Assembly: GCF_029894425.1 (NCBI RefSeq)
Contig: NZ_JARXYJ010000001.1
Coordinates: 2,480,001-2,544,000, forward strand
Length of the DNA stretch: 64,000 nucleotides
Origin: Streptomyces sp. SAI-127
GTDB taxonomy: Bacteria > Actinomycetota > Actinomycetes > Streptomycetales > Streptomycetaceae
Direction of reading: 5' to 3'
Below the pieces are notes generated by a model, which was not told the origin of the DNA, did no database searches, and saw nothing but the letters and a program-made list of their open reading frames with translations. Both the position numbers and the translations under genes were made by a program. Position 1 is the stretch's first letter. Every line of letters starts with the position of its first letter. Below are positions 44,707 through 52,692 of this stretch, in pieces.

Positions 44707-46427
44707 GAGGGCAGGACCCACACCGGGTTGGAGTAGAACCACAGGTCGCGCCACGGGTCGGCATCGCCGACGACGTCGATGGCCGGGCCCGCCGGGTCGA
44801 CCGCCGCGCCCATCGGACCGACGCCGGACCGGTTCCCGTCGGTGCCGCGCAGGCGGAGGTACAACGGGCGGTCCACACGGCCGAGTTCATACGTCAGGCG
44901 GACCGTGCCGCTCGTCTTGTCGATCTCGTACGACTTCACGACCTTCGCCGTCGGAGCGGTGAACGTGTCCTGGTCGGAGACCGGGCCGGTCACATCGCCC
45001 CGGATGACATCCACGCGGGCCAACCTGGGTGTGAACCCCGCCCAGTTGGGGCCCCCTGCGAGGGCCACGTCGACACTGAGCGTGACGGCCGCTCCCTTCC
45101 TGACGTGCAGCGCGCCGCCGAGCGTGGCCCAGCGGCTGCCACCCGAGACGCGTACGTCGAGGCCGCTGATCAGCTGACCGTGGTCGACCCAGACGCGGCC
45201 GGCGCGAATGCCGTCCATGACGGCGGCGTACGAGAAGCCGTCCGCGCCGACGTGTGTGCGGCTGTACTGGCCGGGCCAGTAGTCGCCCTGGGTGATGTCG
45301 ATCCGCCCGCCGTAGACCGGGTCCTGGTAACGGCCGTCGGTGTTGAAGTCGCCGCCGGGGCCGCGCACCGCGGTGTCCGCGTACACCTGGTGGGAGTCGG
45401 AGTTGGCGGTGATCCACCAGGGCTTGCCCTCGGCGAGGAGGCTGTCCCACAGGCCGCCGACGGTCGCGGTCATCCAGTCGAAACCGCCCCAGGTGCGGTA
45501 GCTCTCCAGTGGGTAGCCCGCGAAGGAGTTGGCGCCGGGGTTGTTGTCGTAGATGCCGCGGGCGCGGGCCATGCCGAGCGGGGCGGGCAGGCCGGCGGCC
45601 TGGTGGCCGGGAGCACCCTCGAAGCCGACGGCGATCTGGGGCCCGGGGACAGTGGCGTCGCGCCAGGCACGGATCTCGTGCGGGGAGTCGACACCGCGCC
45701 GCGCCGGGTGGTTGGCGAGCATCAGCGCGTCCCTGACCTTGCGTCGGCGGACCTGCTCGCCGAGGAAGGCGAGCCCGGCGACGGCGAGGGCCTCGTTGGC
45801 GGGCGTCGAGTCGGAGGCGCCCTTCACGCTGCCGTCGTAGTCGGTCTCGAACTGCTTGAGGACGGACACCTCGTTCCTGCCGGGGTGCACGAAGACGGTG
45901 CCGTGCTCGGCACCCGGGATGTTCCACTCCAGGCCCTGGAAGACGAGGGTGTCCTCGTACGCGTCCCGGGCCGCCCTGATGTCCGGGTTCACCTTGTCCA
46001 CACCGATCTTGGCGTGCGTCGCGCTCCCGTGGTCGGTGATGACCAGCCAGTCCATGCCGTGCCGGGCGCCCTGGCGGACCTGGTCGACGACGCGGTACTT
46101 TCCGTCGCTGCTGTACTGCGTGTGGATGTGATGGTCACCGGCCAGCCAGAGGAAGCCGCCCGTGCGACGGCCGTTGGTGGCCGCGTAGGCGGGCGTGGCT
46201 GCGTAGGCGGGCATGGCCGCGGTCGCGCCGAGGACGCTCCCGGCGGTCAGCCCCGCACCGAGGAGTCCGGCGCGGCGCAACAGCGAGCGGCGCGACTGCT
46301 GTTCCGGGTTGAGGGCCTCGTCGGGAACGGAGGGGTCGAAGGCGGCGGGCAGGGGTGCGGTGGGCGCGTGCCCGTGGTCGTGGCCGTGCTCGTGGTCGTG
46401 TCTGTGGTGGTGATGCCCGTGCCCCAT
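44703..46427 (-). CDS. Tat-exported PHP-domain metallohydrolase (CehA/McbA-like) with histidine-rich N-terminus
   Basis: 574 residues. Eleven of the first 20 residues are His (GHGHHHHRHDHEHGHDHGH). A Tat signal follows (SRRSLLRRAGLLGAGLTAGS, cleavage after AYA or AATPAYA near residue 82). The catalytic part has the PHP motifs GDHHIHTQYSSDGK, VITDHGS, GLEWNIPGAEHG, LANHPAR and ITANSDSHQVY, and then a C-terminal beta-domain. CehA/McbA proteins hydrolyse esters or phosphoesters such as carbaryl, but the substrate here is open. AGGAGG eight bases before the ATG at 46427 fixes the start. The His-rich head lies before the Tat signal and would normally be removed or remain cytosolic, which is odd for a metal-binding role. 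Confidence 0.87.
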   Translation of the reverse strand: MGHGHHHHRHDHEHGHDHGHAPTAPLPAAFDPSVPDEALNPEQQSRRSLLRRAGLLGAGLTAGSVLGATAAMPAYAATPAYAATNGRRTGGFLWLAGDHHIHTQYSSDGKYRVVDQVRQGARHGMDWLVITDHGSATHAKIGVDKVNPDIRAARDAYEDTLVFQGLEWNIPGAEHGTVFVHPGRNEVSVLKQFETDYDGSVKGASDSTPANEALAVAGLAFLGEQVRRRKVRDALMLANHPARRGVDSPHEIRAWRDATVPGPQIAVGFEGAPGHQAAGLPAPLGMARARGIYDNNPGANSFAGYPLESYRTWGGFDWMTATVGGLWDSLLAEGKPWWITANSDSHQVYADTAVRGPGGDFNTDGRYQDPVYGGRIDITQGDYWPGQYSRTHVGADGFSYAAVMDGIRAGRVWVDHGQLISGLDVRVSGGSRWATLGGALHVRKGAAVTLSVDVALAGGPNWAGFTPRLARVDVIRGDVTGPVSDQDTFTAPTAKVVKSYEIDKTSGTVRLTYELGRVDRPLYLRLRGTDGNRSGVGPMGAAVDPAGPAIDVVGDADPWRDLWFYSNPVWVLPS

Positions 46428-46643
46428 GAACGCCTCCTGGATGCCACTGCCTGCTGCGGCACCTCTGCGCCGCCTGTGGAGGATCGAGGCGAAACATGAA
46501 CTCGGAACGACCTGAAGGTGATCAGAGCCCGACCCGGGCACGGCGGCTCACATCGCGAGGGATGACGAGCGCGGCCCGCGGCGTCACCGGGCCGTGCCGT
46601 CGGGCGGTCACGGATCCCTCAACCCGGCCGTCACACCGCTCGT

Positions 46644-46837
46644 GATCAATGCGCCGCTGCCGTGCAGTGGTTCTGGGACCAGGACACGACCGACGAGAAG
46701 CAGCGCGCCGAGTTCACCGCGAGCCCCTGCGCGACGAAGGTGAGGCGTACGCGAACAAGCTGCGCGAGACCCACGCCGCCGAGGCCGCCATCGCCCAGGC
46801 GGTCAGCACGCTCCGCGCGGCTTTCACGGCTTCCTGA
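46644..46837 (+). pseudogene. Frameshifted C-terminal gene remnant
   Basis: In one frame DQCAAAVQWFWDQDTTDEKQ then RAEFTA is read up to about 46720. After a one-base slip, EPLRDEGEAYANKLRETHAA then EAAIAQAVSTLRAAFTAS follows to TGA at 46835-46837. Together they look like the helical C-terminus of one protein, broken by a single-base deletion. No start or upstream domain survives and I cannot name the family. An intact terminator follows 21 bases later, consistent with a genuine former gene end. Bases 46428-46640 show no coding signal; they must contain the promoter of the PHP gene. Confidence 0.5.
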
Positions 46838-46858
46838 TCGCCCGACCGCCGCATGCCC

Positions 46859-46887
46859 AGGCCCCGGACTCCAAAAGTCCGGGGCCT
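46859..46887 (+). terminator. Intrinsic terminator after the gene remnant
   Basis: AGGCCCCGGACT-CCAAA-AGTCCGGGGCCT is a perfect 12-bp stem with a 5-base loop followed by TTTT: a textbook intrinsic terminator, rightward. Confidence 0.9.
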
Positions 46888-46911
46888 TTTCCTATGATGT
46901 CCAGTATCTTG

Positions 46912-46926
46912 CCTAGGAGCCCTAGG
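46912..46926. promoter_or_regulatory. CCTAGG-AGC-CCTAGG operator upstream of the TetR gene
   Basis: Two CCTAGG hexamers (each a palindrome) are separated by three bases, 34 bases before the TetR start, flanked by the AT-rich TATCTTG and TTTA. It is likely the autoregulatory site of the TetR protein. Confidence 0.5.
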
Positions 46927-46959
46927 TTTACGGAGCACGCACAGTTTCACGGAGCACGC

Positions 46960-47547
46960 ATGGTCCCCCGCGCAGGTCTCACCGCCGACCGCCTCACCGA
47001 GGCCGCCGCCGACCTCGCCGACGAGATCGGCTTCGAGAACATCACCCTGGCCGCCCTCGCCAAGCGCTTCGGCGTGAAGGACGCGAGCCTCTACTCGCAT
47101 GTCAGGAACCTCCAGGACCTGCGCACCCGGATCGCCCTGCTCGCAGGCGGCGAGATGATCGACCGGATCGCCGTCGCGGTGGCGGGGCGGGCCGGGAAGG
47201 ACGCGCTGGCCGCCTTCGCCGGCGCCTACCGGGCGTACGCCCTGGAGCGGCCGGGGCGGTACGCGGCCACGCAGATCCGGATCGACCAGTCGCTGATCGC
47301 CGGCACGCCCGCGCTCCACCGCACCGTCGGGATCACCTACGGCATGCTCCGGGCCTACGGCCTCGCCGAACCCGATCTCACCGACGCGGTACGCCTGTTG
47401 CGCGCCACCTTCCACGGTTACTGCGCCCTGGAGTCGGCGGGCGGCTTCGGCGCCCCCCGCGACGTACAGAAGTCCTGGGACAGGGCGGTCGACGCCCTGC
47501 ACGTGGCACTCGAGAACTGGCCCCAAGAGGAGAACACCGATGACTGA
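46960..47547 (+). CDS. TetR/AcrR family regulator (WHG C-terminal domain)
   Basis: 195 residues. The helix-turn-helix is ADRLTEAAADLADEIGFENI then TLAALAKRFGVKDASLYSHV (about residues 8-50). The ligand domain has ALAAFAGAYRAYALERPGRY and LLRATFHGYCALESAGGFG, matching the WHG-type C-terminus. It overlaps the following hydrolase gene by eight bases, so it probably controls that gene and itself. The start ATG at 46960 follows ACGGAGCACGC. Confidence 0.9.
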   Translation: MVPRAGLTADRLTEAAADLADEIGFENITLAALAKRFGVKDASLYSHVRNLQDLRTRIALLAGGEMIDRIAVAVAGRAGKDALAAFAGAYRAYALERPGRYAATQIRIDQSLIAGTPALHRTVGITYGMLRAYGLAEPDLTDAVRLLRATFHGYCALESAGGFGAPRDVQKSWDRAVDALHVALENWPQEENTDD

Positions 47548-48331
47548 CCTGCACTACGACATCACCGGCCACGGCCCCTTACTGCTGCTGCTCCCCGGCG
47601 GCGCCGGACACCCGATGGGCCTCGGCCCGATGACGGAGTCGCTCGCCGGGCACTTCACCGTCGTCACCTACGACCCCCTCGGCCTCGCCCACGGCCGCCT
47701 CGGCGAACCCGTCGAGGACCAGCGGGTCCAGGACTGGAGTGACGGTGCGCGGCGGGTGCTCGACGCGACGCTCCCGGAGGGTGAGTCGGCGTACGTCCTC
47801 GGCACCAGCGCCGGGGCCATCGCCGCGCTCGATCTGCTCGCCCGGCACGCGGTGCGGGTGCGGCACGTCGTCGCGCACGAGCCGCCGTGTGTGGGCGTGC
47901 TGCCGGACGGGGCGCGGCAGCAGGCCGCGTTCCGGGAGGTCTCCGAGGTCTACCGGGCCAAGGGACTCGCGGCGGCGGGCGCCCTGATGACCGCCGTACT
48001 GGAGGAGCGGGCGGCGGGGGAGCTTCCGGAGGGCCAACCCCTGAGTCGTGAGGAGGAGTTGGGGACTCCGATGGCCCTCTCCCTCCGGCATGTCATTCGG
48101 CCCTTCACGGCGTACGTCCCCGAAGCGGGCCCCGCGCAGGCCCGCCTCACCGTCGCCGCGGGGAGCGACTCCCGCGGTCAACTCCTCCACCGGACCGCCG
48201 AGTTCCTCGCGAAGGCGCAACAGGCCGACTTCGTCGAGTTTCCCGGTGGTCATCTCGGGATCCTCCAGCACCCGGTGGAGTTCGCCGACCGGCTCACGCG
48301 GACGCTGCTCGGGGCCGGCGTGCGGTCATGA
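47540..48331 (+). CDS. Alpha/beta hydrolase
   Basis: 263 residues. The oxyanion loop is LLLLLPGGAGHPMGLG; the nucleophile elbow is GTSAGA with S90; the acid is probably in AAGSDSRG; the His is in FPGGHLGIL. The lid region lies at about 130-200. No signal peptide. Likely acts on an ester or lactone that also serves as inducer for the TetR protein encoded upstream. It converges with the DinB gene, overlapping by six bases. Confidence 0.87.
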   Translation: MTDLHYDITGHGPLLLLLPGGAGHPMGLGPMTESLAGHFTVVTYDPLGLAHGRLGEPVEDQRVQDWSDGARRVLDATLPEGESAYVLGTSAGAIAALDLLARHAVRVRHVVAHEPPCVGVLPDGARQQAAFREVSEVYRAKGLAAAGALMTAVLEERAAGELPEGQPLSREEELGTPMALSLRHVIRPFTAYVPEAGPAQARLTVAAGSDSRGQLLHRTAEFLAKAQQADFVEFPGGHLGILQHPVEFADRLTRTLLGAGVRS

Positions 48332-48784
48332 CAGGTCGCCGAGGGCGTCGGCGTAGTACGTGGATCCCCTGAGGTGCAGGGCGAGTTCGCGAAAGGTCCA
48401 GCCCTCGCCGGGCGAGTGGTCGAGCTGGTGCTCGGTGAGGGCGTCGAGGCGGTTGGCCCAGATGCGCGCGAGCCGGGTGAGACGGCTGCGGGCCTCGTCC
48501 AGGTCCTCCTGGGTGAAGGGCGCGAGGTCGGCCGCGGTGGTCGTCGTGGACGCGTGCCAGTGGTCGGGCTGCGGGGTCTCGCCCGCGAGCCGCGCCTCCA
48601 ACTCGGCGAGGTGGTCGATCAGATGGTCGGCGACCCGGCGGACCGCCTTGTGCGGCGTGTGGACACGATCGTCGACATGGACGGGCTCGCCGTCCCAGGC
48701 GGTCCAGGTCTCGGCCAGGACCAGCACGTGGTGGACCATGCCGGTCACGGCGTGGGCCGGCGTCTGCTGCGGGTGTTCAGTCAT
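48326..48784 (-). CDS. DinB-like / mycothiol-dependent-maleylpyruvate-isomerase-fold protein
   Basis: A 152-residue four-helix bundle. Helices are PAHAVTGMVHHVLVLAETWT, KAVRRVADHLIDHLAELEAR, and LTRLARIWANRLDALTEHQ, ending GWTFRELALHLRGSTYYADA. Histidines H66-like in ADHLIDH and H in ALHLRGS are possible metal ligands. DinB proteins in actinobacteria often conjugate mycothiol or bacillithiol-type thiols, but no substrate is suggested by the neighbours. Confidence 0.75.
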   Translation of the reverse strand: MTEHPQQTPAHAVTGMVHHVLVLAETWTAWDGEPVHVDDRVHTPHKAVRRVADHLIDHLAELEARLAGETPQPDHWHASTTTTAADLAPFTQEDLDEARSRLTRLARIWANRLDALTEHQLDHSPGEGWTFRELALHLRGSTYYADALGDLS

Positions 48785-48886
48785 GCGGGCACGCTAGGTG
48801 GGTGTCGTTTCGGTGGCGGCCGAAGTGTGGTGACCGAAGTGTGGCTGCCGAAGCGCGGTGGCCCCGAGGGGCCGGGCGGGCCAACC

Positions 48887-49255
48887 TCAGTTCTCGCGTT
48901 CCGCCGCACTCCGCTCCACGCAGAACTCGTTGCCCTCCGGGTCGGCCAGGACCACCCAGCCCATGCCGTCGCCCGTGCGCTGGTCGTCGAGGAGGGTGGC
49001 GCCCAGGGTCAGCAGGCGGGTGACCTCCTCGTCGCGGGTGCGGTCCTGGGGCTGGAGGTCGAAGTGCAGACGGTTCTTGCCGCTCTTGCCCTCCGGGACG
49101 GTGACGAAGAGCAGGCCCGCGCCCTCGATCTGTGCCTCCTCGTCGCCCGGTCGGTCCTCCTCGTGCAGCGGTTGGTCGAGGACCTGGGACCAGAAGTCGG
49201 CGAGCGCGTAGGCGTCGGCACAGTCGATCGTCACGTGGCGGATGGCGGAGGTCAT
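48887..49255 (-). CDS. VOC family protein
   Basis: 122 residues: IRHVTIDCADAYALADFWSQ at the N-terminus, LHFDLQPQDRTRDEEVTRLL in the middle and WVVLADPEGNEFCVER at the end, the classic glyoxalase-like pattern (H in LHFDL and E in GNEFC as possible metal ligands). Ligand unknown. The ATG at 49255 overlaps the stop of the upstream gene (ATGA), so both are coupled. Confidence 0.87.
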   Translation of the reverse strand: MTSAIRHVTIDCADAYALADFWSQVLDQPLHEEDRPGDEEAQIEGAGLLFVTVPEGKSGKNRLHFDLQPQDRTRDEEVTRLLTLGATLLDDQRTGDGMGWVVLADPEGNEFCVERSAAEREN

Positions 49256-49659
49256 GGGGCGATTCTCAGGGACCCGGACCGAACGCGACAAGGCCGACTG
49301 TCCCCGTCCAGGGACAGCGTGAGGAACTCCGGCTGCCCGGGTCGGGACTCCACGACTCCGGCGAGATCCCAGCCTTCGGTGAGCCGGACCCGCACCCAAC
49401 TCCGGTCCTGGCTACCGGAGAAGTCGATGAGGAACGCCCCGTCGCCTCCGAGCATTCCGGCGTCGGACGCCAACCGGTGCCACCCAGCGTTGAGTTCGGC
49501 GATCGGATCCGGCCGGTCGTCCGCGACCGCCACGGTCGGCTCGGTCTGCCACCCGATGACATGCCGCCTCATGACCGCGGGCGGCGGCACCTCCTCGACC
49601 CGCTGCTCCCCCACGGCCTCCAGCCCGGCCCGGCAGTTCGACCAGTTCGTCTCCGCCAC
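49252..49659 (-). CDS. Hypothetical protein coupled to the VOC gene
   Basis: 135 residues that I do not recognise. It begins MAETNWSNCRAGLEAVGEQR, contains WQTEPTVAVADDRPDPIAEL, then AFLIDFSGSQDRSWVRVRLT and FLTLSLDGDSRP, a beta-rich pattern. There is no export signal or membrane helix. Codon use and GC skew are like the neighbours, supporting a real gene. It overlaps the VOC start by four bases. Confidence 0.65.
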   Translation of the reverse strand: MAETNWSNCRAGLEAVGEQRVEEVPPPAVMRRHVIGWQTEPTVAVADDRPDPIAELNAGWHRLASDAGMLGGDGAFLIDFSGSQDRSWVRVRLTEGWDLAGVVESRPGQPEFLTLSLDGDSRPCRVRSGSLRIAP

Positions 49660-49687
49660 CCATGATCCTCATACTGCCCGAGGCGGC

Positions 49688-51379
49688 TCAGTACCCGGCG
49701 GTGATTTCCACTCCGGAGCCGTTCAGCCGAACCCGCGCCTCGGGGCCCTCCCTCCACACCACCGTCAACTCCCCATCCCCTGCGGCCCGTACGGTCACCG
49801 TCTCCCCCAACGGCACGGCATCCGCGTCACCGGTGAGCCGGGCCAGTGCGACGAACAACGTGTCCCCCTCCCCCGTCACCCCGCTCAGCTCGTCGTCGAG
49901 GCCCACGGCGGGGAGCATTTCGGCACGCACACCCTCCCGCGGGGCCCACCCGGTCACCCGCACCGGCGTCCCGGGCTCGGCCCCGGCCACGAGGAAGGCG
50001 CGCACCTCCACGGCTCCCTGCGCGAGCACGACGCTGGAAACGCGCGCACCCCCGGCCGCCGTGTGCCTTGAGGCCGCCCACCCCTCCCCCACCCCCAACG
50101 GCACGATCTCCGTACGGCTCGGATCGCCGTCCACGATCACGCTGTTGTCGTACGACGTCGAGGGCTCCGTCACCGTGGAGTAGGCGAGGCGGGTGTAGTA
50201 CGGGTCGTAGCGGACGTCCTCGCTGCCGTGGTTGTGGAGGCGGACGAGGCCGTCGGAACTCGTGGACTGGAGGAGCCAGTTGGGGGCGGTGATCGAGGTG
50301 ACCGCGTCGGAGCGTTCGGCGGGGCCCGGCTCCTCCACCGCCGTCCACACCTCGTGGTCGGGCGGGAGGAGCAGGCCGAGGAAGCCCTTGCTCGCCCAGT
50401 ACGGGGACGCCGGGCCCGAATAGCCCTGCAGGACGGCGTGGTCGGGGCCGTGCCAGCCGAGGGTGAGGAGGCCGTGGGAGTCCACCGCGCCGCGGTCCAG
50501 GAAGTACTTGAGGGCTCCGGAGGCCAGCCGCCGGGTCTCACCCGGGGCCAGCGGGGTGTGACCCGTCAGCGCGCCCAGCCACAGCGGGGCCGTCGTCGCG
50601 AAGCGGTACGTCAGGGAGCGGCCCTGGTGCATCGGCGCACCGTCGGCGCCGAACAGGCGGGCGTAGTCCTCGAGATGGCGGGAGAGCCGGCCGGCGTACA
50701 GGTCCATCAAAGCGTCGTCCTGGGCCAGCCAGGCGTGCAGCACCGGGTAGAGGTGCATGGCCCAGCCGTTGTAGTAGTCGAACTTGCGGCCGTCGCCGTC
50801 GGTGTACCAGCCCTCGCCGACGTACCACTGCTCGATGCGCTCCATCCCGCGGTCTATCGCCTTGCGGGAGGCGTCCGGCTCATACCCGGCCGACGCCAGG
50901 AAGCCGGCGACCGTGACCGGGAAGAGCTCCCAGTTGCAGGGCCAGGCCTCCGCGGTCAGCGCGTCGCCGAGCCAGGCCGCGGCGCGTTGCCGTACGGCGT
51001 CGTCCAGCCGGTCCCAGAGCAGCGGCTTCGTGATCCGCAGGGCGAACGCGATCGACGCCGCCTCCACCAACGGCTGGCTGCGGTCCTCGATACGGGGCCA
51101 GACTCCCGAGACTCCGGCGGCGAGCCCGTCCGCGTACCGCTCCAGTGCGGTCCCGTCCTGACGGAGGGCCGCCAGCAGGAGGGTACGGGCGTAGCCCTCC
51201 AGCCCGTCGGAGAGCCGGCCGGACCAGCTCTGCCGGTCGCCGGGGAGGTGGTAGAGGGCGCGGTCCTCGGTGGCGTACGGCTCCACCGCGGCGAGCAGGG
51301 CACCGGCCGCCGCCTCCCAGTGGGCGCGCGTGTAGCCGGTGTACGGACTGAGGGTGCGGTCCTCGGGGGGCAACTGCAT
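49688..51379 (-). CDS. DUF2264 domain-containing protein (alpha/alpha-toroid, carbohydrate-related)
   Basis: 563 residues. DUF2264 signatures are YTRAHWEAAAGALLAAVEPY, YAGRLSRHLEDYARLFGADG, HQGRSLTYRFATTAPLWLGA and SPYWASKGFLGLLLP. The fold is an (alpha/alpha)6 barrel with a C-terminal beta-sandwich, like some glycan lyases and hydrolases; the activity of DUF2264 proteins is largely unknown. No signal peptide is seen, so it is probably intracellular. It sits downstream of a rhamnogalacturonan acetylesterase and near a rhamnogalacturonan lyase, suggesting work on pectin-derived oligosaccharides. The start at 51379 follows GAAAGAGAACC. Confidence 0.82.
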   Translation of the reverse strand: MQLPPEDRTLSPYTGYTRAHWEAAAGALLAAVEPYATEDRALYHLPGDRQSWSGRLSDGLEGYARTLLLAALRQDGTALERYADGLAAGVSGVWPRIEDRSQPLVEAASIAFALRITKPLLWDRLDDAVRQRAAAWLGDALTAEAWPCNWELFPVTVAGFLASAGYEPDASRKAIDRGMERIEQWYVGEGWYTDGDGRKFDYYNGWAMHLYPVLHAWLAQDDALMDLYAGRLSRHLEDYARLFGADGAPMHQGRSLTYRFATTAPLWLGALTGHTPLAPGETRRLASGALKYFLDRGAVDSHGLLTLGWHGPDHAVLQGYSGPASPYWASKGFLGLLLPPDHEVWTAVEEPGPAERSDAVTSITAPNWLLQSTSSDGLVRLHNHGSEDVRYDPYYTRLAYSTVTEPSTSYDNSVIVDGDPSRTEIVPLGVGEGWAASRHTAAGGARVSSVVLAQGAVEVRAFLVAGAEPGTPVRVTGWAPREGVRAEMLPAVGLDDELSGVTGEGDTLFVALARLTGDADAVPLGETVTVRAAGDGELTVVWREGPEARVRLNGSGVEITAGY

Positions 51380-51417
51380 CGGTTCTCTTTCTTCGACTCG
51401 CAGGCTCGCATCACAGA

Positions 51418-51453
51418 CCTGGGGCGCCCCGGTTCCGGTCGGGACGCCCCAGG
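51418..51453 (-). terminator. Terminator of the rhamnogalacturonan acetylesterase gene
   Basis: A 14-bp stem with one mismatch (51418-51431 against 51440-51453), loop of 8 bases, begins four bases past the leftward esterase stop at 51457. It separates the esterase from the DUF2264 gene. Confidence 0.75.
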
Positions 51454-51456
51454 CGT

Positions 51457-52497
51457 CTATCCCACCCGCACCAGCCCTGCGGGCACCAGCCCCTGTGCGA
51501 CCAGTTCGTCGCGGACCAGGCCCGCGTACACGGTGGCGCCGTGTACGGAGGTGTGGGTGTTGTCCCTTTTCTCGTTGTAGAGGTAGATCGCCTTCGAGCC
51601 CTCCACTCCCAAGGACTCCACCAGCGTCTTCGTCTTCGCCGTCAGGTCGATCAGCGGGACGTCCTCTGCTGCGGCCACCGAGCGGATCACCGCGGGATGG
51701 TCCACCCCGAGGCCGTTGACCAGCAGGGCCGTCCCGTTGTTCAGCGTGCCGTCCGAGTTGAACCAGCGTCGCACGATGGGCGTCACGAGGACAGGGTTCC
51801 CGCCTTTCTCCCTCACACCCGCGACCAGTCTCTCCAAGTTCGCCCGGTACGTCGCCTCGTCGGTCGTCTTGTCGTTGTGGGCGAGCTGGACGAGGACGAG
51901 GTCGCCGGGACGGATCAGCGGCTGGACCGTGGCCCACAGGCGCGGCTCGGACAGATACGTCACCGTGCTCTCGCCGGAGTCGGCGTAGTTGGCCACGGAC
52001 ACGCCCTTGCGCAGGTACTGGGGCAGTTGCTGTCCCCAGCCGGAGTACGGGTCGCCGGGCTGGTCGCAGACCGTGGAGTCGCCGACCAGGAGGATCTGGC
52101 GCGCGTGCCGGGCGGGGGTGACCCTGATACCGGCGAGCGCGGGGGCCGAACCGCCCAGCGCGAGGTCCAGGCCGGGCGTGCCGTCGGGGCCGGTGGGCTC
52201 GCCCTCCGGGGTGCGGACGTTCACGGTGAAGCTGCGGGAGGCCCGTTCACCGGCCGCTACCGCCGTCTCCGGCAGCAGTGAACGCCGGGTCTCGCCGCTG
52301 ATCGCGGTGTGCGACTCCGCGTCACCGCCGAGCAGCACCTTCACGTCGTACGTGCCCGGCGGGACGTCGAAGTGGCAGCCCGCCGCAGTGCAGTTCTCGA
52401 GGCCCGGCGGACGTCCGGTGTGCGCCTGCGCGGGTACGGCCGTCAGGCCCAGGGCCAGCGCCACCGCTGCCGGCACGGCGAGGTTGAAACGTCTCAT
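51457..52497 (-). CDS. Secreted SGNH-hydrolase, rhamnogalacturonan acetylesterase-like
   Basis: 346 residues. Signal peptide MRRFNLAVPAAVALALGLTA, cleaved near AQA (residue 25). Residues 30-125 form a beta-domain (CHFDVPPGTYDVKVLLGG) of the kind found before RGAE domains. The SGNH blocks are GDSTVCDQPG (S141), LAHNDK (N208) and RDNTHTSVHG (D312, H315). It should remove acetyl groups from rhamnogalacturonan I so that the lyase encoded divergently at 52693 can cut. GGAGG eight bases before the ATG supports the start. Confidence 0.87.
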   Translation of the reverse strand: MRRFNLAVPAAVALALGLTAVPAQAHTGRPPGLENCTAAGCHFDVPPGTYDVKVLLGGDAESHTAISGETRRSLLPETAVAAGERASRSFTVNVRTPEGEPTGPDGTPGLDLALGGSAPALAGIRVTPARHARQILLVGDSTVCDQPGDPYSGWGQQLPQYLRKGVSVANYADSGESTVTYLSEPRLWATVQPLIRPGDLVLVQLAHNDKTTDEATYRANLERLVAGVREKGGNPVLVTPIVRRWFNSDGTLNNGTALLVNGLGVDHPAVIRSVAAAEDVPLIDLTAKTKTLVESLGVEGSKAIYLYNEKRDNTHTSVHGATVYAGLVRDELVAQGLVPAGLVRVG

Positions 52498-52692
52498 TCG
52501 TGGTTCCTCCGTCAGAGGGACAACACCTGGCGCCGGACCGTACCGCCATCTGCAAGCGCTTTCTAGACCTTGGACGGTTTTCACAAGATTGCCAACTTCC
52601 AGCGAGCGAAAGCCCTTTCGCGAAATCGATTCAACTGTCACTCTCCAAAGCACCCGCACCACCCCCACACCTCTCGGAGGAGGCACCCCCAC
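52498..52692. promoter_or_regulatory. Divergent promoter region with LacI-type boxes, pectin genes
   Basis: TGCAAGCGCTTTCTAG (52551-52566) resembles a LacI-family operator and shares GCGCTTTCT with a site at 56993-57001. A second near-palindrome, GCGAAAG-CC-CTTTCGC (52606-52621), lies closer to the lyase gene. Both should affect the divergent acetylesterase and lyase genes. Confidence 0.5.

Noticed and set aside
51380..51937. N-terminal extension of the DUF2264 frame
   Set aside because: It would overlap the esterase gene and its terminator; the DUF2264 domain begins just after the ATG at 51379.
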